A DNA stretch of 64,000 bases from Actinoplanes flavus (lineage in GTDB: Bacteria; Actinomycetota; Actinomycetes; Mycobacteriales; Micromonosporaceae): positions 230,407 to 294,406 of the forward strand of contig NZ_JAGFNS010000010.1 in assembly GCF_017592555.1 (NCBI RefSeq). Reading direction: 5' to 3'. Every line of letters begins with the position of its first letter. Within the stretch, counting starts at the first letter, position 1. Shown here in pieces: positions 44,328-53,000 of the stretch. The notes beneath the pieces were generated by a model, which saw only the letters and a program-made list of their open reading frames with translations, was not told the DNA's origin and ran no database searches. Position numbers and translations under genes: made by a program.

Positions 44328-44482
44328 CGTCCTTCGCCGATGGCCGCTCAGGCGCCGCCATGCGCCTTCGACGATGAGGGGGACCTTGGCCGGGCGGTAG
44401 AGGCGGCCCGGCACGTCGAGCTGGTCATGTCGCCGCTCTGATGTCGGCCGCCCACAGTGCACGCGACCGCCGCGATCCGCTC

Positions 44483-45445
44483 CTACCCGATCGAGGTCGG
44501 GCGGGCGGGTTCCGGCCCTCGGCGGGAGGCGATGGGCGGCAGGAAGCAGCCGATGACGATCGCCAGGATCGGCAGCACGGACAGGATGGCGAGCGGCTCC
44601 GCCCCGTAGATCACGAAACCGCCCCAGTACACCGACGGACCCGGTCCGTTGCGGTGCGTGTTGGCCATCAGGGAGCCGGCCGCGGTGGGGATGTTGCCCA
44701 GGCAGGCGGGGGTGAGCATCAGCAGCGTGACGGAACAGAGACCCACGTACGCCCGCTGCATCCTCCGGCTGTGCCGCCGCCAGCGCCGTGAGGTGAAGAA
44801 CCCGAGCAGTGCGCCGAGCAGCGCGCCGGCCAGACCGCCGGCGACGGTGTAGCGCGGCTGGCCGGGCGGCTCGGCCCACATCAGGTCGAACCCCAGGGTG
44901 GCCGGATTGACCTCGTCGGCCGGGGTGAACTGCACCGCGGCGAGGTATCCGTCGCGGGTGCCGGTCACCTCGACGGTCACCCACGACGAGGTTTGTATCG
45001 TGCTGTGCACGTCCTGCCATCCACCCGCGCGCATCTGCCGGGTGACGGCGGCGGCGACCTCCTCGGGGCCGGCTTGCGCGGGCACGGTGCCGGTCACGTG
45101 GGCGCGGCCCACCCGTACCCCGGTGCCGCCGTGCAGGGTGTTCTTGCTGTACGGATTCCAGAAGGTGTGCCGTCCGTAGTGGTCGACCCGGTCGTCGAAC
45201 GCCCCCGGCAGGACGGTGGGCGCGAGCCGGATCGCGGTGGCCCGGTCCGGCGCCATCGGGTCCACGTCCCGCCATGCCAGCCAGGAGCCGAGCGCGATCC
45301 CGCTCAGCCCGCCGAGCACGGCCGCGAGGATCGCGACCAGGAACGCCCGCCCGCCGACCTCGGCGATCCACCGGCCGGGGCCGCCCCGCAGCGGTGGGGC
45401 GGGCTGCCGCGACCGGTCCGGACTGCCGGTGTCGAGTAGCGTCAT
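44483..45445 (-). CDS. Membrane protein of unknown function
   Basis: A 320-residue protein with one hydrophobic helix near residues 35-57, a soluble central part of about 150 residues (residues 60-205) and about three C-terminal helices. I do not recognise a family. The ATG at 45445 is used because the longer frame (to 45529) has no hydrophobic or homologous content. It follows the GntR gene by 90 bases on the same strand and may be co-transcribed. The downstream 155 bases to the CAP gene are convergent spacer. Confidence 0.7.
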   Translation of the reverse strand: MTLLDTGSPDRSRQPAPPLRGGPGRWIAEVGGRAFLVAILAAVLGGLSGIALGSWLAWRDVDPMAPDRATAIRLAPTVLPGAFDDRVDHYGRHTFWNPYSKNTLHGGTGVRVGRAHVTGTVPAQAGPEEVAAAVTRQMRAGGWQDVHSTIQTSSWVTVEVTGTRDGYLAAVQFTPADEVNPATLGFDLMWAEPPGQPRYTVAGGLAGALLGALLGFFTSRRWRRHSRRMQRAYVGLCSVTLLMLTPACLGNIPTAAGSLMANTHRNGPGPSVYWGGFVIYGAEPLAILSVLPILAIVIGCFLPPIASRRGPEPARPTSIG

Positions 45446-45535
45446 GGCCGCCAATATACGGTCCGGCGGCCACGTGACCAGAAAGGCCGCGCGACGGTGC
45501 TGCAGCCGGTCGATCAGGATTGCGCTCACGCGGCA

Positions 45536-45898
45536 TCACGCCCCGGGGCGCAGCGCCGCGATCGCCTCGTCGACGGAATGGCCCAGGCGGGCCGCGGTGG
45601 CGAGGTAGGACGCGGCGGCGGCTCGCAGCAGCCGTTGCCGCTCGGCCGCGGACAGCGTGGGAGGCTGCGACACGGTGGTGCCCCGGCCGACCCGGGTGAC
45701 GATGAGCCCGGCCGATTCCAGTTCCCGGTAGGAGCGGGCCACCGTGTTCGGCGCCAGCCCCAGATCGGCTGCCAGTTGGCGGATCGATGGCAGGCGTACC
45801 CCGGCGGCCAGCACCCCCGCCTGGATCATCGTGGTCAGCTGTTCCCGGATCTGGTCGTACGGCGGGACGGTGCTGTCCGGGTCGATGGTGACGATCAT
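45536..45898 (-). CDS. GntR-family regulator, YtrA type
   Basis: A 120-residue repressor. The winged helix is clear (PPYDQIREQLTTMIQAGVL, LPSIRQLAADLGLAPNTVARSYRELESAGLI), followed by only a short helical tail of about 45 residues, the hallmark of the small YtrA subfamily. These usually control adjacent membrane or ABC genes. It overlaps the upstream membrane-protein gene by four bases, and a matching dyad lies in the divergent promoter at 46672-46695, so autoregulation is likely. Confidence 0.9.
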   Translation of the reverse strand: MIVTIDPDSTVPPYDQIREQLTTMIQAGVLAAGVRLPSIRQLAADLGLAPNTVARSYRELESAGLIVTRVGRGTTVSQPPTLSAAERQRLLRAAAASYLATAARLGHSVDEAIAALRPGA

Positions 45899-46665
45899 GC
45901 CGGTCGTGGCCGGGCGGTTCCCTGGCGCCGGCCCCACCACGGCACCCCGATCGCGACCAGGGGGATCAGCAGCAGCGCGAGGTTCGCGGACCGGACGGCG
46001 ACCGCGCGCAGCAGCAGGTCCGCGGCGCAGTAGGCGACCAGGGTCGTTCCGGCGGCGGTCACCGCGTGCAGCGACCGGGACCGGATCGCCTCGTCGGCGG
46101 CCAGCACACCGGCGGGCGCGACGGGCTGTGGGCGCAGCAGGATCCGGCGTACGGTCAGGGCCACCAGCGCCGCGACGCCGGCGACGGCGGCGGACAGCGC
46201 CGCCAGCCGGCCCGATGGCGCGCCACCGGCCGCCGCCAGCGCCGCGAAGGCCAGGATCACCGCGGGCAGTGCGTACCGCTGGGCGGCGGGCAGGTAGCGG
46301 GCCGCGGTGCGCGGGGTCAGTCCGGCGCCCGGCCGGCCCGGCGGCAGGGCCGCCAGCCGCGCCTCGGCGACCACCGCGCCGGCGAACCACCCGGCCAGCA
46401 GGAACGTCACGCTCACGCCGAGCCGGTTGTCGCGCAAACCGATGATCGTGTACGCGGTGAGCGCGGCGGCCAGCCCGGCTGAGCGCCAGCGCCGGACCGT
46501 GGCCAGATAGTCGACGATCCGGGCGCCGTTGTCCGCGGTGACCACGAGGTTCTGACGGTCGGCGAACCGGCGAACCGCGTCCCGTCGCACCGGGAGATCG
46601 GTCAGCACGGCGGTGAACAGCGCGGCGGCGACCGGCAGGGTGACGATCAGCAGCCAGAAGCTCAT
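45895..46665 (-). CDS. Multi-spanning membrane protein linked to GntR
   Basis: A 256-residue protein with about six hydrophobic helices: an N-terminal one (LLIVTLPVAAALFTAVL), a basic stretch around residues 25-62, then paired helices. I recognise no family; it resembles a DUF1648-like accessory protein only in its coupling to a YtrA regulator. It is first in the unit and overlaps the regulator gene. It is divergent from the gene at 46702, with only 36 bases between the starts. Confidence 0.75.
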   Translation of the reverse strand: MSFWLLIVTLPVAAALFTAVLTDLPVRRDAVRRFADRQNLVVTADNGARIVDYLATVRRWRSAGLAAALTAYTIIGLRDNRLGVSVTFLLAGWFAGAVVAEARLAALPPGRPGAGLTPRTAARYLPAAQRYALPAVILAFAALAAAGGAPSGRLAALSAAVAGVAALVALTVRRILLRPQPVAPAGVLAADEAIRSRSLHAVTAAGTTLVAYCAADLLLRAVAVRSANLALLLIPLVAIGVPWWGRRQGTARPRPA

Positions 46666-46671
46666 CGCCAC

Positions 46672-46695
46672 AATGTACCAAGATGCTGATACATT
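46672..46695. promoter_or_regulatory. Dyad operator and overlapping promoter between divergent genes
   Basis: AATGTA at 46672-46677 and TACATT at 46690-46695 form an inverted repeat separated by 12 bases, with further matched CA/TG positions inside. It fills the gap between the GntR unit and the gene at 46702. The right arm could also be a -10 box six bases before the GTG, giving a leaderless transcript under direct repressor control. Confidence 0.6.
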
Positions 46696-46701
46696 CCTGC
46701 C

Positions 46702-47385
46702 GTGCTGACCGATGAGGTGTGGCGCGGGCTGGATCCGCGGACCGGGATGCTGCCCGTGCGTACCCGCCGGCGCCTCGCCCTGCTCGCGGCCGTGCTGCTC
46801 GCCCTGGCCCTCGCCGGGGTGGTGACCGACCGTTCCGGGGTGCTCGCCCCGCGGCTGACCGCCGATCCCGGCTGGAACGGCTGGTTCGTCTACGGCGACG
46901 CCACGAACCCTCGGGCCGAGACGGATTCGCTGGTCAACCGCAGGCACGCGGCGCCGACCGAGCACGTCGCGCAGGAATTCGCCGTCACGAACGACAACCA
47001 GATGTCGCTGACCATCGTCGGGGTGGAGAAGGACCGGCCGGGCATGACGGTCGAACGGGTCACGGTCGGCGACCTCTACTACGACACCGCCCTGGAGATG
47101 GTGCGTGTCGGAGGCGAGACGCTGACCCCGGACCGCCCTTACGTGTTACCGCCCGGCGAGACCGTGAAGATCAGGGTCTACTACCACGTCACCGACTGCC
47201 GGGCGGTGCCCGCCTCGGCCCAGCCGGTCCCGGTCCGCATCCGGCGCCTGACCGGCCCGCACACGATCGAGGTCCCGTTGTACCCGCTGCGGCCGCACCC
47301 CACCGGCGGCTGGAAGGTCAGCACGACCGGCGACCCGGAGGCCGTGCCGTGGCAGCGGTTCCTCGCCGACCACGTCTGCCGGTAA
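46702..47385 (+). CDS. Membrane-anchored protein of unknown function
   Basis: A 227-residue protein with one N-terminal helix (LALLAAVLLALALAGVV, about residues 25-42) and an extracytoplasmic domain of beta pattern with two cysteines (VTDCRA and VCR at the end). The string FAVTNDNQMSLTIVGVEKDRPGM suggests an immunoglobulin-like fold. The GTG start lies right after the dyad, with no ribosome site, so it may be leaderless. A decayed duplicate is present at 55455-55670. The family is unknown; regulation by the adjacent GntR protein is likely. Confidence 0.75.
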   Translation: MLTDEVWRGLDPRTGMLPVRTRRRLALLAAVLLALALAGVVTDRSGVLAPRLTADPGWNGWFVYGDATNPRAETDSLVNRRHAAPTEHVAQEFAVTNDNQMSLTIVGVEKDRPGMTVERVTVGDLYYDTALEMVRVGGETLTPDRPYVLPPGETVKIRVYYHVTDCRAVPASAQPVPVRIRRLTGPHTIEVPLYPLRPHPTGGWKVSTTGDPEAVPWQRFLADHVCR

Positions 47386-47449
47386 CGACACCACCCAGGA
47401 GCAGGCCACCGACGGTGTCGACCAGGTGATGGAGGGGGAAACCCGCGGC

Positions 47450-47505
<56 letters not shown>

Positions 47506-47524
47506 CCCGCTGGGGAGGTACCGG

Positions 47525-48496
47525 TTACAGGTTCGCCCGGCCGGCCGCGTCCGCCTCCCGTACGGCCGTGGTCCGGCGCTGTTCGGCGCGTTCCTCGACC
47601 GTGTCCTGCCGTGGGGCGGTCACCGCCGGCGCCTGGCCCTGGCGCAGCGCGGCCGCGGCGGGCGGCGCCCCGGCCACCCCGCGGCGGATGCGATTGTTCG
47701 CGGCGATCACGGCGGCCGGGTCGTTGCTGTGGACGGTCAGCTGCCCGTCGATGATGGTGTCGTCCACGGTCGTCGCGCCGGTGGTGTTGGCGACGCTGAC
47801 GTCACCGCCGAAGTAGCCGCCGGACGCGCAACTGTCCAGGACCCCGTTCGGGCCGAGCTGGACGCCGCCGACGTTGCCGGCGAACGTCGCCTTGCCGCGT
47901 ACGGCGCTTCCGCACACGACGGCCCCGGTGCCGCTGTTGAGCACCGACAGCGTGCCGTCGACGAAGGAGTCGTGCAGGTCGGTGTAGTGGGTGCCGGAGC
48001 TGGTGACGTTGCCGGTGACCTCGGTGGACTCGCCGAGGCGTACCTCTCCGCCCTGGGCGTTGACCGTGCCGGTGATGCGCGCGCCCTCGGTGAAGAGGAA
48101 GCCGTCGATCGGCGCGGTGCCCTTCGGGCGAACGGTGACCGCCCCGCTCGCCGCGTTCTTCAGGAACAGGCCGTAGCCGCCGGACGCCAGGACCACGGTG
48201 CCGCCGATCGTGGTGGCGCGGGCGTCGAGGTAGCCGTCCGCGGCGACGCGTATCGTCCCGTCCGTCCGGCCGCCGTCGATCACCAGGTTGGCGCCGGCCG
48301 CCACGGTGACGTTGCCGGTGATGACGGTGCCGGTCAGGGCGCACGATTCACCGGCGGGAACGAGCAGGTCGTTGGGAACGGTCACCGCGCCGCCGGTGCC
48401 GACACAGTGTGTGACCAGGCCGGCGTTGGCGGCCGACGGCCAGAGCAGCAGGGAACCGGTGACGACGGCGATGGTCAGGGCGGCGGTACGTCGCAT
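47525..48496 (-). CDS. Secreted beta-helix-like repeat protein
   Basis: A 323-residue exported protein: signal peptide (LTIAVVTGSLLLWPSAANA-GLV), one disulfide-type pair (THCVG, ESCAL), then about ten imperfect strands of the type GNVTVAAGANLVIDGG and GTVVLASGGYGLFLK. These give a polymer-forming or bactofilin-like right-handed beta-helix pattern. The end (about 280-323) is glutamine/alanine-rich. GGGAGGG five bases before the ATG at 48496 supports the start. No enzymatic motif is visible. Its 3' end lies 22 bases from the homopolymer artefact, so the C terminus should be treated with some care. Confidence 0.78.
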   Translation of the reverse strand: MRRTAALTIAVVTGSLLLWPSAANAGLVTHCVGTGGAVTVPNDLLVPAGESCALTGTVITGNVTVAAGANLVIDGGRTDGTIRVAADGYLDARATTIGGTVVLASGGYGLFLKNAASGAVTVRPKGTAPIDGFLFTEGARITGTVNAQGGEVRLGESTEVTGNVTSSGTHYTDLHDSFVDGTLSVLNSGTGAVVCGSAVRGKATFAGNVGGVQLGPNGVLDSCASGGYFGGDVSVANTTGATTVDDTIIDGQLTVHSNDPAAVIAANNRIRRGVAGAPPAAAALRQGQAPAVTAPRQDTVEERAEQRRTTAVREADAAGRANL

Positions 48497-48531
48497 GGGT
48501 GCCCTCCCGGGCGTCGAGGTGCGGGTGGGGG

Positions 48532-50043
48532 TCATGAGCCGACTCCGGATCGTGCGGCGGCCCGTACGATCGCTCCGGCCTGCCGTGCGGTCAGCTTCCC
48601 CGCGGTGACCAGGCCGGCGGTGACGGATTCGACGTGCCGGACGAAGGCGGCGTGGTTCGGGTACTCGCCGTTCTCGGCGATCAGGTCGTTGACGGTGCAG
48701 CCGTTGCCGGAGTCGGTGTTGGCCACCCGGGTGTCGGCGCCGTCGATGATCACGGTGTCCCGGGTGTCGGAGTCCGGGCAGGCGTCGGAGCCGGTTCCGG
48801 CCACGGTGAACGGCACCTGCTGCTCGGCGGCGGTGTTGCCGGCCTTGTCGGTCGCCCGGTAGCGGACGGTGTGGGCTCCGGGCACGCTCACCGCGACCGG
48901 CGAGGTGTACGCCGTCCACGCGCCGGAGTCGAGCCGGTATTCCACGGTGTCCACCCCGGAACCGGTGTCGGTGGCGGTGACGGTGACGGTCGCCGTACCG
49001 ATGTAGTGTCCCGCCGGATCGCGCTGGCCGGTCACGCCGGCGGTGACCACCGGTGGGGTGGTGTCCTCCACGGGCCGCTCCACCACGGTGAAGTGCGCCA
49101 TCTGCTCGGCCGACACGTTGCCGGCCTTGTCCGCGGCCCGGGAGTGCAGCATGTGCGCGCCGAGGGTGCTGATCACCATCGGCGTCGTGTAGGCCGTCCA
49201 GGCGCCGCCGTCGAGCTGGTACTCCACCCGGTCCACACCCGACCCGGTGTCGGTCGCGGTGACGGTGGCGGTCGCCGCGCCGAGATAGCGTCCCGCGGTG
49301 TCCCGGTCGCCGGTCAGGGCGATGGCGGTCGTCGGCGGGGTGGAGTCGCCGGCCACGACACGGAACGAGACCGAGCCGGTGGGGGAGACGTTGCCGGCGT
49401 TGTCGGTGGCACGGAACTGCACCGCGTGGTCGCCGACCGCGGTGACCGCGACCGGTGCGGTGTACGGCCGCCAGCTGGTGTCGTCGATCTGGTATTCCAC
49501 GGTGTTCACGCCGGAGCCGGTGTCGGTGGCGGTCACCGTGACGGTGGCGGAGCCGACGTAGTGTCCGTCGGCGTTGCGGGTTCCGGTCACGTTGCCGGTC
49601 ACCGTGGGCGCGGTGGTGTCCTCGCCGCCGCCGGTCACGGTGAGTTCGCCGACCATGGTGCCGTGTCCCGGGAGGGTGCAGTAGTAGCGGTACCGGCCCG
49701 GGGTGAGGGTGACGGTGGCCTGGTGCCGGCCGTTGTTCACGTCGAACGGGCTGGCCAGGATGTTCAGGGTGACGTCGTGGTTGTAGCCCTCGGCGCTGGT
49801 GTCGAAGGTCAGGGTGTGCGGCATCCCGGTGGTGTTGCCGGTGGCCGTGCTGTTCTCGAAGACGATGGTGGTCGCGCCGGCCTCGGCGGTGGCCGGTGCG
49901 CTGCGGTAGCGGGTGATGTCGTCGTCGGTGGTCCAGGTCAGGGTCTGCGCGTCGGCCATCGCGGATGGCGTGGCGACCGGCAGCACGGCGAGCAGCAGGC
50001 CGATCAGCGCCGCGCCGGCGCGCCGGCTCACGGATGTTCGCAA
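48532..50043 (-). CDS. Secreted cupredoxin with three OmpL47-like domains
   Basis: A 503-residue exported protein. After the signal peptide comes a blue-copper domain (about 32-135) with His in GMPHTL and the Cys-His-Met ligand set in YYCTLPGHGTM. Three similar domains of about 85 residues follow (GSGVDTVEYQLDGGAW, YRATDKAGN patterns), as in OmpL47/Ig-like modules. The last about 80 residues (VIIDGADTRVANTDSGNGCTVNDLI ... LTARQAGAIVRAA) form a module shared with the fusion protein encoded just upstream. The TTG at 50043 is used because GGAAAGG lies nine bases before it and the signal peptide needs it. It is probably an electron carrier of the laccase/dehydrogenase set. Confidence 0.83.
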   Translation of the reverse strand: MRTSVSRRAGAALIGLLLAVLPVATPSAMADAQTLTWTTDDDITRYRSAPATAEAGATTIVFENSTATGNTTGMPHTLTFDTSAEGYNHDVTLNILASPFDVNNGRHQATVTLTPGRYRYYCTLPGHGTMVGELTVTGGGEDTTAPTVTGNVTGTRNADGHYVGSATVTVTATDTGSGVNTVEYQIDDTSWRPYTAPVAVTAVGDHAVQFRATDNAGNVSPTGSVSFRVVAGDSTPPTTAIALTGDRDTAGRYLGAATATVTATDTGSGVDRVEYQLDGGAWTAYTTPMVISTLGAHMLHSRAADKAGNVSAEQMAHFTVVERPVEDTTPPVVTAGVTGQRDPAGHYIGTATVTVTATDTGSGVDTVEYRLDSGAWTAYTSPVAVSVPGAHTVRYRATDKAGNTAAEQQVPFTVAGTGSDACPDSDTRDTVIIDGADTRVANTDSGNGCTVNDLIAENGEYPNHAAFVRHVESVTAGLVTAGKLTARQAGAIVRAAARSGVGS

Positions 50044-50065
50044 GGGTTGGCACCTTTCCCGATGG

Positions 50066-50093
50066 GGGACCGGCCGGGACACCGGCCGGTCCC
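50066..50093 (-). terminator. Intercistronic hairpin
   Basis: A perfect 12-bp stem (50066-50077 with 50082-50093) with a GACA tetraloop lies between the stop of the large fusion gene (50100) and the start of the cupredoxin gene (50043). It could terminate or attenuate the operon, or stabilise the upstream message. Confidence 0.65.
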
Positions 50094-50099
50094 ACCGGC

Positions 50100-53000
50100 T
50101 CAGAGCTTGCGTACGCGGATGTTGCGGAACTCGATCAGGTCGTTGTCGCCGTGGTTCTGCAGCCCGACGTGCCCGCGCAGGAACTGCCGCAGGTCGGTCG
50201 GCGGGTCCGAGGCCCGTGACGACGTCTTGCCGGGCGTGTTGTCGAACTCGTTGATCACCACACCGTCGCGGATGATGGTGTAGCGCTGCCCCACGACCCG
50301 GATCTCGTAGTCGTTCCACACGTTCTTCGGTGTGGCGCGGGCTTCCGCCAGTGACGCCGGATCGAAGTTGTAGATCGAGCCGGTCTTCTGCGGCTCCCCG
50401 GTCTCGCCGTCGTAGATCTGCACCTCGTGCCCGCAGTAGATGGCCACCCAGGCCGGTGAGGTGCGTGCCGAGCCGACCGTGCCGCAGCTGCCCGGCGGCC
50501 GCTGGTCCAGCGGGGTCCGCGGGTCCGGGAACCGGGTGAACACCCCGCTGTTGCCGCGCCCGGTGCCGGGCGCGACGTCGCGGAACTGCAGCCGCAGCGA
50601 GAAGTCCGCGAACTCCCCGGTGTGCCAGAGCATGCCCAGGCCGCCGGAGGGGCGCAGCGAACCGTCCGGCTGGATGCCGAACGACCCGGACGGCGCCTGG
50701 ACCCAGTCCCGCAGGGACCGCGCGGTGCCGTCGAACAGTGGCTCGTATCCGGTGTGGCCGGGCCGGCCGACCGGGGCCGCCGCCGCGGCGCGGGTCAGCG
50801 TGCCCGCCTGCCGGGCGGTGAGCAGCCCGTCGTCCTGGAGCTCACGGGCCACCGCGGTGACATGGCGTACGAAGTTGTCGTGGCTGTCCCAGGTGCTCTC
50901 GTCGTCGATCAGGTCGTTGATCGTGCAGCCGCCGCCGGCCGCCTTGTTGGGCACCCCGGTGTCGCTGTCGGTCAGGAACACGGTGGCCCGGTCGTCCGGC
51001 ACGGCGCATCCGGCGTTCACGGTCGTCGTCACGGTGACCTGTTCGCCGTCGGCATAGGTCACGGTGTGCCGGGCGGTGTAGTTTCCGGGATCGCCGTAGA
51101 CGTGTTGCGGGTCGGCGAGCGTCGAGCTGGCGCCGTCGCCGAACTCCCACCGGTGGCTGACTCCACCGGATCGGGAGCCGCTGAAGGCGTACGTCAGAGG
51201 TTTGTTCTGCACCGCCACCGACGTCGCGGCCGGAGCCGGGGTCGGCGCCCCGCCGGTGTAAACCACCCGCAGCAGCTTCTGGGCCGGGTGCAGGCTGAAG
51301 AAGCCGCCGCCGTAGTCGAGCAGGTAGAGCGCACCGTCCGGGCCGAACTTGGCGTCCATCCAGCTCATCAGCCGGTTGTCGGCGTTGCCGCCGGGCAGGA
51401 TCGCGCGCAGCGACTCGCCGAACAGCGGCGGCTTCTGCTGCGGGACCCCGGCCGGGTCGACGGTGACCGCCACCCGGTTGGCGGAGTTGGACTGGTCGCC
51501 GATGAACCACTTGTCGTCCCAGTAGGCCGGCCAGGCGACCGTGCTGGCCGGGTCGACCCGGTCGCGGTGGTACGTCGGCCCGGACATGATCGCCTGGCCG
51601 CCGCCGCGCAGGTACGGCTGCGTGTAGACGGCGTCGGCGGCGTGGTAGGTGGGGATGCCGCTGCCGTCGGCGCGCGGCGGGAAGACCGGGCCGCCGCCAC
51701 CCGGCGCGTACCAGATCATGTTGTCCCGGGCGGGCGGGATGTCCACCAGTCCGGTGTTGCGCGGTGAGGTGTTCTTCAGGTTGTCGCAGGCGTACCAGCC
51801 GGTGAGCACGGTGGCGTCGGTGGTGCTGCGGTCCCGGTACGGCTGCCGGTTGCCCATGCAGTAGGGCCAGCCCTGGTTGCCGGCCGAGGTGATGACGGTG
51901 GCCGTCTCGTACTTCGCCGGGCCCAGTTCGGGGTTCGGCTGTGCGGCGTCCGGGCCGACCCAGCCGGCGGTCAGCCAGTCGCGTTCCGGGTCGATCTGCA
52001 GGCGGGCGATGTTGCGGACGCCCATCACGTAGATCTCCGGCCGGGTCTTCTCGGTACCGGGCGGGAACAGGTTGCCCTCGGGGATCGTGTACGTCCCGTC
52101 CGGCTCCGGGTGAATGCGGATGATCTTCCCGGCCAGGTCGTTGGTGTTGCCGGAGGTACGTCGCGCGTCCTGGAAGGACAGCCCGGCGTACTCCTGGGTC
52201 CAGTTGTTGCCGGAGTAGCCCTGCGAACCCTCGGACGAGTTGCTGTCGCCGGACCCGACGTACAGGTTGCCCTGCTTGTCGAAGGCCATGCCGCCGCCGG
52301 CGTGGCAGCAGCTGTGGATCTGCACGGGGAATCGCAGCAGGTCCTTGCGGGTGGCCTGATCGATGCTCTGGGTCTCGCGGTCGTAGGTGAACCGGCTGAC
52401 GGTGCGCTGCCCGACGCGCTTGGCCCGGTCGATCGACTCGTGCGGCATCCAGTAGACGTAGAGCCAGCCGTTCTCGGCGAACGCCGGGTCGGGCACGATG
52501 CCGAGCAGGCCCTCCTCGTTCTTCACCAGCTCCGAACCGCTTCCCCGGTTGCCCATCACCGGCAGCGTGGTCAGCAGCTTGACCTGTCGGGTGCCCGGTT
52601 TCCAGGAGTGGATGGTGCCGCAGCCCAGCCCGACCTTGGGGTCGTCCCAGCTGACCACCGGCCCACTCGGGCAGGCCGCCTTGCCGACGTAGAAGACCGT
52701 GCCGTCGCCGGCGATGGTCAGCCCGTGCGGTTCGCCGATCTGGTCGAGCTGCCCGCTCTGGTTGGCCGTGGTCAGCCGCTCGGTCCGGTAGTTGGCCGCG
52801 ATGGTCGCCTGGCAGTCACCGCGCACCATGCCGGTCGCCCAGCCCAGCGCGCCGGCCAGGTGCTGCCGGAAGCCGGCTTCGGCGTAGCTGTCCGCGGTGT
52901 GGCCCATGCCGGTGTAGAAGGACCGGCCGCCCTCGTAGTCGCGGCACCACGACACCGGATGGAACGGCCCGTTGGCGCTGGTCCCCGGGTTGTAGTGGCG

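Noticed and set aside
44328..44482. A short minus-strand frame ending in RLYRPAKVPLIVEGAW
   Set aside because: The segment looks protein-like but has no start or recognised family, and only about 50 residues lie outside other genes.
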